A stretch of DNA of 64,000 nt from TA-20 sp035935115 (GTDB lineage Archaea > Thermoproteota > Nitrososphaeria > Nitrososphaerales > Nitrosopumilaceae), in NCBI GenBank assembly GCA_035935115.1, contig DASYXK010000021.1, forward strand, positions 1 through 64,000, written 5' to 3'. The first letter of the stretch is position 1. The number at the start of each line of letters is the position of its first letter. Both the position numbers and the translations under genes were made by a program. The notes under the pieces are model-generated. The model was not told where the DNA came from. It did no database searches and worked only from the letters and a program-made list of their open reading frames with translations. Of this stretch, positions 42,198 to 51,157 are shown in pieces.

Positions 42198-44134
42198 GTC
42201 GCTAACTCTTTTTGAATTTTTGCCAATTTCTCACGATACTCTATTGCGTTCTCAAAGTCAAGCTCTTCTGCAAATTTTTTCATTGCAGCTTCTACTTCAA
42301 TTGCGTGTTTTTTCAAGTCATACCTTGACATGTGTTTTAGCTCTTCAAATTTTGCTGTCTGCTCTGGAATTGCTTTTACTATGGTGGTTGGTTTTATGCC
42401 CATCTTTTTGTTATATTCAATCTGCCTGTTTCTTCTGCGTTCGGTTTCTAGTATGGCGTTTTTCATTGATATGGTGGTGTTATCTGCATACATTATCACA
42501 TTGCCATCAACATTTCTTGCCGCTCTTCCAAATGTCTGAATCAAGCTGGTTATGTTTCTAAGAAAGCCCTCCTTGCCTGCATCTAGTATGGCAACTAGTG
42601 AAACTTCGGGTATGTCAATTCCCTCCCTTAGTAGATTAATGCCAACTAGTACGTCAAACTCGCCTAGACGCAACTGTCTGATTATCTCGGTTCGCTGCAG
42701 GTTCTCAATCTCAGAATGCAGGTATCTTACTTTTACTTGCTTTTTTGACAGGTATTCTGCAAGGTCTTCTGCCATGCGTTTTGTCAGGGTGGTAACAAGA
42801 ACACGCTGGTCTTTTTCTACTCTTTTTTTGATCTCTATAACTAGATCGTCCATCTGGTTTTCAGTCTTTCTTATCTCTACTTGGGGGTCTACTAGTCCAG
42901 TTGGGCGTATGAGCTGCTCTACTATTTGAAAACTTTTTGTCCGCTCATACTGGCTTGGTGTGGCAGAAACAAAAATGGTGTTTTTGATATATTTTTCAAA
43001 CTCTTCAAACTTTAGCGGTCTGTTATCAAATGCACTTGGCAGCCTAAAACCATAATCTATAAGAGATTTTTTGCGAGTATGGTCTCCAAGATACATTCCG
43101 TGAAGCTGTGGAATTGTAACATGCGATTCATCTATTACAAGCAAATAGTCATCTCCAAAAAAGTCAAGCAGACAAAATGCTTGTTCCCCCGGATCTCTTC
43201 CATCAAAATGTCTTGAATAGTTTTCAATTCCAGAACAGTATCCTAGTTCTTCTATCATTTCCAAATCATATTTTGTTCGCATTTCAAGTCGCTGTCTTTC
43301 AAGTTCTCTAAGCTCAGGCATTCTTTGTTTGAGCTCTGTCTTTATTGATTCTACTGCAACTTTTCTAACATCGTTTGCAACAAGATAGTGTTTTGCAGGA
43401 AATATTTTGATTTGTGAAATGCTTTTTCTCTCTCCAAGTGAAATAGGATCACAGACAGATATTTTTTCCACCATGTCTCCAAACATTGAGATTCGTATGA
43501 CGTCATCAGAATATGCTGGAATGATGTCTATGGTATCGCCTTTAATTCTAAATCGTCCTGGGACAAGCTCTGTATCGTTTCTCTCATATCTTGCATTGAC
43601 TAGCTGTTTTATGAGAGAAGAGCGACTAGTTTCTTTTCCCCTTTCCACAATAATTGACATTGACTCCCACTCTTTAGGTGAGCCCAAAGAGTAGATGCAC
43701 GATACTGTGGCAACAATAATTGTAGGCTCACCTGATAGAAGCATCGCAGTTGCCTCTAGTCGCATCTTTTCTATTTTTTCATTAATCTGGGTGTCTTTTT
43801 CTATGTAAGTGTCTGTCTGTGGCAAGTAGCTTTCTGGCTGGTAATAATCATAATAGCTAACAAAATATCCAACATTGTTTTTTGGGAAAAACTGTTTTAG
43901 CTCTGAATAAAGCTGAGCTGCCAGAGTCTTGTTGTGTGATATTACTAGAGTATTTTTGCCTGTTCTTTGAATGACGTTTGCAACAGTAAATGTCTTGCCG
44001 CTTCCTGTTACGCCAATTAATGTTTGAATTTTTTTCTTTCTCACGCCTTCTACTAACTGCTCTATTGCCTGAGGCTGGTCTCCTGTTGGATGGAATTCCG
44101 ATGCTAACTCAAAACTTGGATTTTCTAACAACAT
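42194..44134 (-). CDS. uvrB: UvrABC excinuclease subunit B
   Basis: 646 residues. Helicase motif I GVTGSGKT (41-48), the damage-probing beta-hairpin region SYYDYYQPESYLPQTDTY, Walker B VIDESHVT, motif VI region QTFGRAARNVDG, and a C-terminal UVR domain (KKHAIEVEAAMKKFAEELDF) for UvrC contact. Verifies damage and recruits UvrC. First of the three coupled uvr genes, with the FMN-binding gene 48 bases upstream on the same strand. Confidence 0.98.
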   Translation of the reverse strand: MLLENPSFELASEFHPTGDQPQAIEQLVEGVRKKKIQTLIGVTGSGKTFTVANVIQRTGKNTLVISHNKTLAAQLYSELKQFFPKNNVGYFVSYYDYYQPESYLPQTDTYIEKDTQINEKIEKMRLEATAMLLSGEPTIIVATVSCIYSLGSPKEWESMSIIVERGKETSRSSLIKQLVNARYERNDTELVPGRFRIKGDTIDIIPAYSDDVIRISMFGDMVEKISVCDPISLGERKSISQIKIFPAKHYLVANDVRKVAVESIKTELKQRMPELRELERQRLEMRTKYDLEMIEELGYCSGIENYSRHFDGRDPGEQAFCLLDFFGDDYLLVIDESHVTIPQLHGMYLGDHTRKKSLIDYGFRLPSAFDNRPLKFEEFEKYIKNTIFVSATPSQYERTKSFQIVEQLIRPTGLVDPQVEIRKTENQMDDLVIEIKKRVEKDQRVLVTTLTKRMAEDLAEYLSKKQVKVRYLHSEIENLQRTEIIRQLRLGEFDVLVGINLLREGIDIPEVSLVAILDAGKEGFLRNITSLIQTFGRAARNVDGNVIMYADNTTISMKNAILETERRRNRQIEYNKKMGIKPTTIVKAIPEQTAKFEELKHMSRYDLKKHAIEVEAAMKKFAEELDFENAIEYREKLAKIQKELAT

Positions 44135-44182
44135 TTCAAATCAACAAAAACGAAATTTAAAGCAATGGTACTTTCAGTATTA

Positions 44183-44815
44183 CTACCAGGATGGCTCTTC
44201 TGAAATGACCAGGCCGTCTTTTGTCTGTGATATCCCCATCAGTTTGAGTGTGTTTTGTGCAGTGGGAGTGTTTCTTTCCAGTATTTTTTTAGCCAGTTCT
44301 AGACGGGATTTTTTTTCAAGGTGTTGCCCTACCTTGTATTTTCCACGCATTGTTGTTGGGATTACCTTGATTATTGCAACTTCGTCCACTACTTTCATCT
44401 CTGGACTAATACCCTCATAGCCTCCCTCTGGCTGGTATTTCTTCATCAATGAATTAAGGGCAAGTGTTTTTTCTTTCCTGTCAGTTACTATGATCCCAGT
44501 TCCCTTGATTACCACACTAATGTAAAGTGTGTCTGCCTGTGAGGCGTCTGTTGGGTGCGTAAAATATGATGGAAGAAAATCTATACTTTGGTCTACCTCA
44601 AAACCAACTTTGCTGTTTTGCTTGATGTTTTCAAGTTTTTCACCTTTAGTGTGAGAATGCATGTATACTGTATCATTGATAAAAACAAAGTTCATTGGGA
44701 TTATCTGTGGATACCCGTCTTTGTCAATACTACAGATTCTTCCAGTTTCCTGCTTGTTTAGAAACTCGATTATTTTTTCTTTTGATTTGATCTCAAGTCT
44801 ACCTAATAGTTGCAT
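44183..44815 (-). CDS. Pyridoxamine-5'-phosphate-oxidase-like FMN-binding protein
   Basis: 210 residues. Split-barrel flavin-binding fold: GRICSIDKDGYPQIIPMNFV, FINDTVYMHSHTKGEKLENI, SKVGFEVDQ, VVIKGTGIIVTDRKEKTLAL, ALNSLMKKYQPEGGYEGI. This is the PNPOx-related FMN/F420/heme-binding superfamily rather than true PdxH. Possibly a flavin-reductase-like or nitroreductase-like redox protein. It lies upstream of uvrB in the same direction and may be in the same transcript. Confidence 0.85.
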   Translation of the reverse strand: MQLLGRLEIKSKEKIIEFLNKQETGRICSIDKDGYPQIIPMNFVFINDTVYMHSHTKGEKLENIKQNSKVGFEVDQSIDFLPSYFTHPTDASQADTLYISVVIKGTGIIVTDRKEKTLALNSLMKKYQPEGGYEGISPEMKVVDEVAIIKVIPTTMRGKYKVGQHLEKKSRLELAKKILERNTPTAQNTLKLMGISQTKDGLVISEEPSW

Positions 44816-44884
44816 AAATTTGATTATCAGGATTGATATTTTTGTATATGGTTTTTAAAGATAATATGGGAGTGTATTCTACTA

Positions 44885-45301
44885 ATGGGCATGCTGATAA
44901 AAGACCTTTTTTCAGATTTTAGAGCATTTTTAATTGCAGGTAGTGCCGTGATCGCATTTTCGCACTTTATCTATACTTTGTTTGGCATTACAATCCCTGC
45001 AATAGTTTGGGCTTTTTTCAAAGAGTTTGGCGCTGCAATAATTTTGGCATCAGTTTTTGTTTTTGCTATTGCGTGGTTGCTAAAAGCAAAGCCATACAAA
45101 CGACCGCAAAACTATTTTGTTGTACCATATGATGTGTTTGGAAATCAATCAAAAATAGAAGGACTGCGAACAGAATTTAAAACTCATGACGTGGCATGGA
45201 GCTTTATGAAAGGTTACAAAAAATCCTACCCGCTTCACAACTTTGCTCTTGTCTCAGATCTTCCAAACTCTGAAAGAAAAACAATCTTTAGATACATCTA
45301 A
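44885..45301 (+). CDS. Small membrane protein with soluble C-terminal domain
   Basis: 138 residues. Two hydrophobic helices (FLIAGSAVIAFSHFIYTLFG and AAIILASVFVFAIAWLL), then a soluble C-terminus (RPQNYFVVPYDVFGNQSKIE, HDVAWSFMKGYKKSYPLHNF). No family recognised; seems lineage-specific. Divergent from the FMN-binding gene with 69 bases between. Confidence 0.6.
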   Translation: MGMLIKDLFSDFRAFLIAGSAVIAFSHFIYTLFGITIPAIVWAFFKEFGAAIILASVFVFAIAWLLKAKPYKRPQNYFVVPYDVFGNQSKIEGLRTEFKTHDVAWSFMKGYKKSYPLHNFALVSDLPNSERKTIFRYI

Positions 45302-45315
45302 AAGAAATTTTCTAA

Positions 45316-46401
45316 TTATTTTCTTGGATTATCCATTTCCTTAAAGTACGGCATTATAGTTGATGCAAACTTATCCAACGAACCAAAGTATCCCGAACCC
45401 CAGAATCTGACAATAAAGTGATTTACTCCTGCTTTCATGAATTTCTCAAATACTGGAATGATATCATCAGGTGTGCCCATGCCTATTGATGAGCGCGCCA
45501 CCTTGTCAGGAATTGTTTGTGCAGCTTCGCGCATCTTTACTATCCATTCTTGATTTGACATTGAATATTCTGTAAAGTATTTCTTAAAATCAAAACCTTG
45601 CACGTCAGGTATGTTGTGAACTTTTAGTATCTCTGGCTTGAAGAGGCTTACTTTTACGGCATTTTTCATTTTTACCCATGCTTCTTCTGCATCATCGGAA
45701 AAATACACGTCTATATCAACGCCGTACTGAAAGTCTTTTCCATCTCTTCCGTTTTCTTTCATTGAATCTTTTATTGCCTTTGCATGTACCTCAAATAATT
45801 CAGGGGTGTATCCTATTGGTATCCATCCATCACCATATTTACCACATAATGCAAGTGTCTTTGGTGCACCAGCTGCCATGTAAATTGGCGGATGGGGTTT
45901 TCGAATACTTTTTGCTTGAAGACAAGCTTCTTCTAGCTGATAAAATTCTCCATTAAAACTAACCCTGTGTTCTGGTGATGAACCAAAAAGCAATTTTATT
46001 ACTTGAAGCTGTTCTGCAAATCTTGCTACTGGTTTATCCCATTGAATTTTAAATTCTTTGATGTTTTGAGCTTCTCCAGCACCAATACCTAGCGTTCCCC
46101 TCCCATGCGAAACTCTGTCCAATGTTATTGTTGCAAGTGCAATGTTTGACGGATGTCTTCTCACAGCATCTGTAACACATGTGCCAAGCTCTACTTTGTT
46201 TGTAACAGAAGCAATTGCAGAAAGCATGACCCACGGGTCATTTACAATGGCATGATTCCACTGCGGTACATTTGAATGGTCCATGTACCAAATTGACTCA
46301 TATCCTGTCCTGTCAGCTAAAATACAAGAAGTAAGAATCTGATCCTCGGTTAATCCGAGTCGTGCAACATTTAAGCCAAATTGAATTCCAAACTTTACCA
46401 T
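45316..46401 (-). CDS. LLM-class F420-dependent oxidoreductase (Mer-like)
   Basis: 361 residues, TIM-barrel luciferase-like monooxygenase family of the F420 type: SIWYMDHSNVPQW near 35-47, VELGTCVTDAVRRHPSNIAL, RGTLGIGAGEAQNIKEF, PIYMAAGAPKTLALCGKYGD and GDGWIPIGYTPE. The GAGE-N and GKYGDGWIP motifs match methylenetetrahydromethanopterin-reductase-like and F420-dependent dehydrogenase members. F420 is made by Thaumarchaeota. Substrate unknown. Same strand as the alcohol dehydrogenase upstream, with a 111-base gap. Confidence 0.9.
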   Translation of the reverse strand: MVKFGIQFGLNVARLGLTEDQILTSCILADRTGYESIWYMDHSNVPQWNHAIVNDPWVMLSAIASVTNKVELGTCVTDAVRRHPSNIALATITLDRVSHGRGTLGIGAGEAQNIKEFKIQWDKPVARFAEQLQVIKLLFGSSPEHRVSFNGEFYQLEEACLQAKSIRKPHPPIYMAAGAPKTLALCGKYGDGWIPIGYTPELFEVHAKAIKDSMKENGRDGKDFQYGVDIDVYFSDDAEEAWVKMKNAVKVSLFKPEILKVHNIPDVQGFDFKKYFTEYSMSNQEWIVKMREAAQTIPDKVARSSIGMGTPDDIIPVFEKFMKAGVNHFIVRFWGSGYFGSLDKFASTIMPYFKEMDNPRK

Positions 46402-46512
46402 ATTTTCCTAGTCCTATAACAAGAATGTGAACTAAATGTGGTATTTAAGTTTAGTAAAATATATGAAAATTAGATTTTTTTATTAGAGAAAAACAATTAA
46501 ACTGTAATATTT

Positions 46513-47457
46513 TTACAAATTGCCATTTGTAATATCTTTTAGTAATTGTATTATATCTTCTTTTGTAACAGGAATTGGATTTGGATCAAGATGACCGCGG
46601 TCTGTCATAACAACATCTGCAGCTTGGTCTAGTGGAGCTTTCAAAGTAAGGCGGTCAAACTTTAGCTTCTCTACAACTTCTTTGAATTGCTCATAGAAAA
46701 TAGATTTGTTGAATCTGTGTGCAACTGTTGTACAAGATGAAAGTGAATATCCGTGAGGAACTCCCTCGTTTGAATACACATAGGAAAGTGCATGACCCAA
46801 AGTAGTTGAAGCATTTCCAAAACCGATTCCTGATAACATTGAACCATAAGGATAGTTTTCTGGTTTGTTGTTCATTATGGCATCATATAGCACATCAAAT
46901 GCTGCCTTGCACATGGTTTTGGTAAACTCGTTGCCTTTCTTGCTGTCATAGCCTTCTGTTGCTTGAGCACACGCATCACAAACAGAATTTTTGACAATTG
47001 CTTCAGGTGTTCCTTCTAAAAAGTATGAATCAACTACTGCCATGTCTGCAAGGAATCTTTCATCCTGTAAAAGTTTCTTTTTTCCATCAAATTTTAAGAC
47101 ACAATATGTAGTCATCTCGCTTCCGGTTCCAAATGTTGTTGGTATGAGGATTTTTGGAATTTTTAATTCAGACGCAGCATATTTTGCAACATCTTGTGAG
47201 CTTCCTCCACCTAGTCCAATTATTGCAGAAAGGTTTCTTATTTTATACTCTGCAATTACCTTTTGAACTGTCTCAATTGACGGTTCAGGCTCTACTTTAT
47301 CAAATAGGAAATGATCGGTTATCTTCATTCTTGCTAGCCACTTTGATGAAACATCTGGCGGGGCTGTAGTTACAACAAGTGCGTTTTTTGGATATTCTGC
47401 TTCAGAAAGAGCGTTTTTTCCAAATTTTATTACTTTAGGTATTCTAATAACATTCAT
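46513..47457 (-). CDS. Iron-containing alcohol dehydrogenase, probable malonic/succinic semialdehyde reductase
   Basis: 314 residues, shorter than typical group III enzymes (about 380). Nucleotide-binding GLGGGSSQDVAKYA (82-95), PTTFGTGSEMT (107-117), and metal-ligand region D161 in SVCDACAQATEGY, His222 in LGHALSY and His235 in GVPHGYS. The usual second ligand His (four residues after the Asp) is Gln165 here. Size and sequence style match the thaumarchaeal enzyme shown in Nitrosopumilus maritimus to reduce malonic semialdehyde to 3-hydroxypropionate in CO2 fixation (family knowledge). The assignment here is inference. Promoter has an A/T box just before a near-leaderless ATG. Confidence 0.85.
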   Translation of the reverse strand: MNVIRIPKVIKFGKNALSEAEYPKNALVVTTAPPDVSSKWLARMKITDHFLFDKVEPEPSIETVQKVIAEYKIRNLSAIIGLGGGSSQDVAKYAASELKIPKILIPTTFGTGSEMTTYCVLKFDGKKKLLQDERFLADMAVVDSYFLEGTPEAIVKNSVCDACAQATEGYDSKKGNEFTKTMCKAAFDVLYDAIMNNKPENYPYGSMLSGIGFGNASTTLGHALSYVYSNEGVPHGYSLSSCTTVAHRFNKSIFYEQFKEVVEKLKFDRLTLKAPLDQAADVVMTDRGHLDPNPIPVTKEDIIQLLKDITNGNL

Positions 47458-47600
47458 AATAAAAGTTAGATTTTCAATTATTATTATACCTACGGAAAAC
47501 GTATGCTAAATAACTTGGAAGGGCTCAGGGAGATTTGCACAACAATGTTGCAAAATAACCTCTGAATAATCTAAAGGTAACTTTCCAACAAATCATAACG

Positions 47601-47652
47601 CGAGTCTTACAGGACTCAAACTTTCAGTGGGTTCATACCTGTGAGAGTTTTG
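47601..47652 (+). repeat. Dispersed element R2, full-length copy 7
   Basis: CGAGTCTTACAGGACTCAAA, CTTTCAGTGGGTTCATACCT, GTGAGAGTTTTG. The most complete copy. Unlike the others it is not just 3' of a + strand gene: it lies upstream of the minus-strand dehydrogenase. Confidence 0.6.
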
Positions 47653-47751
47653 ATTGAGAGAATTAAAAATTCTGATTCAAAATGCAAGTCTAGAACAAGA
47701 AAGAAATATCCATAAATATCCTGAACGTGATTTTATAGAAAAGGGTCATAG

Positions 47752-47865
47752 ATGAAAGAAAGATGTAGTTTCTGTAAAAAGACATTAGGCTCCTGTACAT
47801 GTGAAGAAAACCTATTAGGAGATTATCATAACAAGCCAAAAGATAGAGATGATCCATTTGGTTGA
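47752..47865 (+). CDS. Mini Cys-rich protein (probable zinc knuckle)
   Basis: 37 residues from ATG 47752: MKERCSFCKKTLGSCTCEEN then a charged tail ending DRDDPFG. CxxC and CxC within ten residues could bind one zinc. TATA-like AAATATC 40-50 bases upstream. Too short for family assignment. Confidence 0.5.
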   Translation: MKERCSFCKKTLGSCTCEENLLGDYHNKPKDRDDPFG

Positions 47866-48014
47866 TTCAAAAATTATGAATGAATCAAGCCTATTTCATT
47901 AAATCATTTTAAGAAGTCATTATGTTATGATGCTAAAGGGAAAAACAGAATTAAGAAGAACATTTCAACTGTGTTTTTCTTTGTGACATATCTCTTATTG
48001 TATGTGGTTTGATC

Positions 48015-49253
48015 TTATTTTATAATTCTTATCTGATACATGTACTTGATTGCATTAACAAACTCTTGTTCACTTATTTCATCATTTACAACCCACTTGG
48101 TAGTCTTCATAAACCATGGTGGTATGAAATTACCTTTGATTCCCATATTTGCTAACAATTCAGAATCGGAAATAGATGTAGGGGAATAGCCTCCCCATTC
48201 TTTAATGACAGGCATTAGGTCTGGGATTTTATTTTGTACAGTAGGTGCTGTAGTGGTTGGAGATGGAGTGGTTGGGGCTGACGATGGAGGATTTGTTAAT
48301 GGTGTTGACTGTACAACTTGCCATGCATTAAGAATTTTAGTATCGACTGTGTTTAGATAGGTATCCCAAACTCTTAGATCTATGTGAGATGTACCCATTG
48401 GTTTTGCAAATGTGACATCAAATGTTACTTGCAGTTTGTTACCTATTTGTGACACGCTAACACTTGCACGTGAAAAGAATTTATTCGGATCGACTATTTG
48501 GATAGGCTGGCCTTTTTCGTAAATAATGTATGTATCACTTTGGGGTATGTCTGAATTCAATCCATGCAAGTTAGTGTATAGTGCTATGTGTTGGATGGCA
48601 TCTGAGCCAGAATTAGAATATAAAAGTAGACTAACTTTAACTGGATTTCCAGTTTGAAATGTTGTTGTTGGAATTGTGTTGGCATAGGACGGTAATTGAT
48701 AACCTGTACCACCAAGTGAGAATGGATATTCAGTTGCGGAGAAGGCAGAGCCACTAAATGATGGAGGGACAGTGTTTGCGCTGTTTCCTCCCCCGCTTCT
48801 GATTATTGGTGTAGTACTTGGAAAGCTAGGACTGCTAATAGAATCTGATGATGTTAGAGTTTCAGAAAGTGATGCTTTCTTGGGTCCTGTCGCAGATACA
48901 GTATCTGACGATGTTAGAGATTCAGCTAGTGACTGTAGTTTTCCAATCTTTGTAGATACGGTATCTGATGATGTCAGAGATTCAGCTAGTGATGTCTTCT
49001 TGGCTGCTGTTGTGGATACGGTATCTGAGGATGTTAATGATTCAGAAAGTTGTTTTGTAATTGATTTGGTTATTGGGTCTGATGATGTTAGAGTTTCAGC
49101 TAGTGATTGAAAGCATGATGGGGGGCATACAGCATATGCATCATTAATAAAAAACGACGTACTAATCAAAACTAATACAACAATAATTGAGCATAGAGTC
49201 ATAATCCTGTAGGGTTTTTGACATCGATCTTGATCTAATATTTTCAGTGACAA
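48015..49253 (-). CDS. Secreted surface protein with SLxESLTSSD repeats
   Basis: 412 residues. Signal peptide about 18-41 (IMTLCSIIVVLVLISTSFFI, cleavage near AYA). Five imperfect repeats of SLAESLTSSDTVS with about 22-residue spacing follow (about 49-145). Then a Gly/Ser/Pro linker, a beta-sandwich-like domain (GSAFSATEYPFSLGGTGYQL, FQTGNPVKVSLLLYSNSGS, VSQIGNKLQVTFDVTF), a Pro/Thr linker, and a C-terminal module IPPWFMKTTKWVVNDEISEQ, EFVNAIKYMYQIRIIK. The C-terminal module is also present at the end of the protein at 7611 and is a recurrent unit on thaumarchaeal secreted proteins, perhaps an attachment domain. Confidence 0.8.
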   Translation of the reverse strand: MSLKILDQDRCQKPYRIMTLCSIIVVLVLISTSFFINDAYAVCPPSCFQSLAETLTSSDPITKSITKQLSESLTSSDTVSTTAAKKTSLAESLTSSDTVSTKIGKLQSLAESLTSSDTVSATGPKKASLSETLTSSDSISSPSFPSTTPIIRSGGGNSANTVPPSFSGSAFSATEYPFSLGGTGYQLPSYANTIPTTTFQTGNPVKVSLLLYSNSGSDAIQHIALYTNLHGLNSDIPQSDTYIIYEKGQPIQIVDPNKFFSRASVSVSQIGNKLQVTFDVTFAKPMGTSHIDLRVWDTYLNTVDTKILNAWQVVQSTPLTNPPSSAPTTPSPTTTAPTVQNKIPDLMPVIKEWGGYSPTSISDSELLANMGIKGNFIPPWFMKTTKWVVNDEISEQEFVNAIKYMYQIRIIK

Positions 49254-49408
49254 ATTTACTCATGTTTTGAATACGTATTATATTAAGAATTAGATAAAAC
49301 GCCATTAGTCCTAATAATTTTATTATTACACATACTTTTTATAATCAAGAATTAGGACTTTTACTACATAAGATACAATAATCATAGGTTTGTTAATCAT
49401 TCCAACTC

Positions 49409-50698
49409 TTGATAATAAAAAATTTCAAAGAACTTGCAACAAACCGTGAAAAAAAAGACGCCCTAGGCATTTTAGAAGCAGGACTTGATGCGGCATTACC
49501 TGGTAATACATTAAGAAAAATTGTGAAAAGAGACAAACTTGTCATAGGTAAAAAGAGTATCTTGCTCTCAAAATATGCTAGAATTTTTGTTGTTGGATTT
49601 GGCAAGGCTGCTGATTCCATGGCAAAAACAGTCAATTTGCTAGCCAAAATTAACGGTGGTATTATAGTGATTCCATGTGGTACAAAGTCTGTATTAATAA
49701 ATAAAAGATTCAATATTCTTCATGCTGGCCATCCCATACCAAATAAACAAAGTGTTCGTGCTGCAAAACAAATTGTAGAATTTTTAAAAAATAGAAAACC
49801 ATCTGATTTTGTAATATTTTTAATATCTGGTGGAGGCTCCTCGCTTCTTTCATTACCTGATGGTATATCTCTTTTAGACAAAAAAATTACCACTAGTTTA
49901 TTGTTAAAATCAGGTGCAAGCATACAAGAAATAAACTGTGTTAGAAAACATCTTTCCAAAATAAAAGGAGGAAAACTGGCAGAAAACCTCTCATGTGATG
50001 CAGTATCACTTGTAATGTCTGATGTTGTTGGTGATGACTTGACAGATATTGCGTCAGCACCTGCATATTTTGATGATACTACTTTCAAAGATGCAGATAA
50101 AATATTAACAAAATATGGCCTAAAAAAACACATACCACAAAGCGTTCTAAAAAGACTAGATCTTGGAATTCATAATAAAATACCAGAGACTCCAAAATCT
50201 CCAAAAATAAGAAATTACATCATTGCTACAAATAATGACTGTCTTGATGCAATGATGGAAAGAGCACGACAGCTTGGATATGCTGTAAGTGCAATGCGCT
50301 CTGTATCTGGTAATGTTGCACTTGTTGCAAAAAATTTACTGCAATTATTTCCAATGAAGAAACACTCTTGTCTTATTTTTGGTGGTGAGCCTACCGTAAA
50401 AGTAGTAGGAAATGGAAAAGGCGGAAGAAACCAAGAGCTAGTCCTATCTGTGTTTGACAAAATTCACGGCAATAGAAAAAATGTTGTAATTGTATCATGT
50501 GGAACTGATGGAAAAGATGGAAATACTAATGCCAGCGGAGCAATTATACAAAGTTCCAAAGACAAATTCTATGAAATACAAAATTTTCTAAAAAATAATA
50601 ATTCCTACTATTTTTTTAAAAAGCACAAAGGTTTGATATTTACTGGACCTACACACACAAATCTTATGGATATTGGTGTATTATTAACTAGACAATAG
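49409..50698 (+). CDS. Glycerate 2-kinase (MOFRL family)
   Basis: 429 residues. MOFRL/GckA family: VVGFGKAADSMAKTV, LHAGHPIPNKQSV, FVIFLISGGGSSLLSLPDGI, INCVRKHLSKIKGGKLA, SLVMSDVVGDDLTDIASAP, FGGEPTVKVVGNGKGGRNQE, VSCGTDGKDGNTNASGA, and FTGPTHTNLMDIGVLL. Phosphorylates D-glycerate to 2-phosphoglycerate, feeding lower glycolysis/gluconeogenesis; other members were annotated as hydroxypyruvate reductase. TTG start at 49409. Divergent from the surface protein at 48015. Confidence 0.93.
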   Translation: MIIKNFKELATNREKKDALGILEAGLDAALPGNTLRKIVKRDKLVIGKKSILLSKYARIFVVGFGKAADSMAKTVNLLAKINGGIIVIPCGTKSVLINKRFNILHAGHPIPNKQSVRAAKQIVEFLKNRKPSDFVIFLISGGGSSLLSLPDGISLLDKKITTSLLLKSGASIQEINCVRKHLSKIKGGKLAENLSCDAVSLVMSDVVGDDLTDIASAPAYFDDTTFKDADKILTKYGLKKHIPQSVLKRLDLGIHNKIPETPKSPKIRNYIIATNNDCLDAMMERARQLGYAVSAMRSVSGNVALVAKNLLQLFPMKKHSCLIFGGEPTVKVVGNGKGGRNQELVLSVFDKIHGNRKNVVIVSCGTDGKDGNTNASGAIIQSSKDKFYEIQNFLKNNNSYYFFKKHKGLIFTGPTHTNLMDIGVLLTRQ

Positions 50699-50723
50699 CT
50701 TTGTGGAAGTTTTTTGACTATTC

Positions 50724-50846
50724 TTATGATGTTTTATCTAAATGGATCTCATAATGATCTTTTGTCTGTTCAAATTTTGTCTCACCGTCTTGAATGATCC
50801 ATGAGATCAATTTCTCATTACCATCAAAATAACAGAGACGATCCAT
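50724..50846 (-). CDS. Mini hypothetical protein
   Basis: 40 residues from ATG 50846: MDRLCYFDGNEKLISWIIQD, GETKFEQTKDHYEIHLDKTS. Balanced strand-like composition rather than random A/T translation, but no homologue known to me. Lies in the gap between glycerate kinase (convergent) and the gene at 50923 (divergent). Confidence 0.4.
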   Translation of the reverse strand: MDRLCYFDGNEKLISWIIQDGETKFEQTKDHYEIHLDKTS

Positions 50847-50922
50847 ATGTCAACCAAAAAGGCGTTGATTGTCTATATATTTTGAATATAGCACTGAATA
50901 ATAAAAATGAAAACTTGATGGC

Positions 50923-51129
50923 GTGTTAGAGACAAACTCTTTCTTCACTAATATGGTGGATGAATTAGTAGAGTTTTCTGAATATGATCCAGAGCTTGCA
51001 GAAGGTCTGAGATGGATAGATGGTGAAGCACAAAAGCGTGGTCTGACGTTTTATGAGATGGTGTTTCATGTATTGCATAGATATGATATTGATATCAAAG
51101 CAAAAGAATGGTTATCTACTAGAAACTAG
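50923..51129 (+). CDS. Small conserved thaumarchaeal protein, paralogue of 53046
   Basis: 68 residues from a GTG-type start: FFTNMVDELVEFSEYDPELA, EGLRWIDGEAQKRGLTFYEM, VFHVLHRYDID. The pattern L-V-(D)-E-x-V-x-x-S...L/I-D-x-E-A-x-x-x-G-(I/L)-T-F-Y-(E/D)-M is shared with the protein encoded at 53046. Helical. Function unknown. Confidence 0.6.
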   Translation: MLETNSFFTNMVDELVEFSEYDPELAEGLRWIDGEAQKRGLTFYEMVFHVLHRYDIDIKAKEWLSTRN

Positions 51130-51157
51130 TTTTATGTAATTCCAGAACAAATATCAC

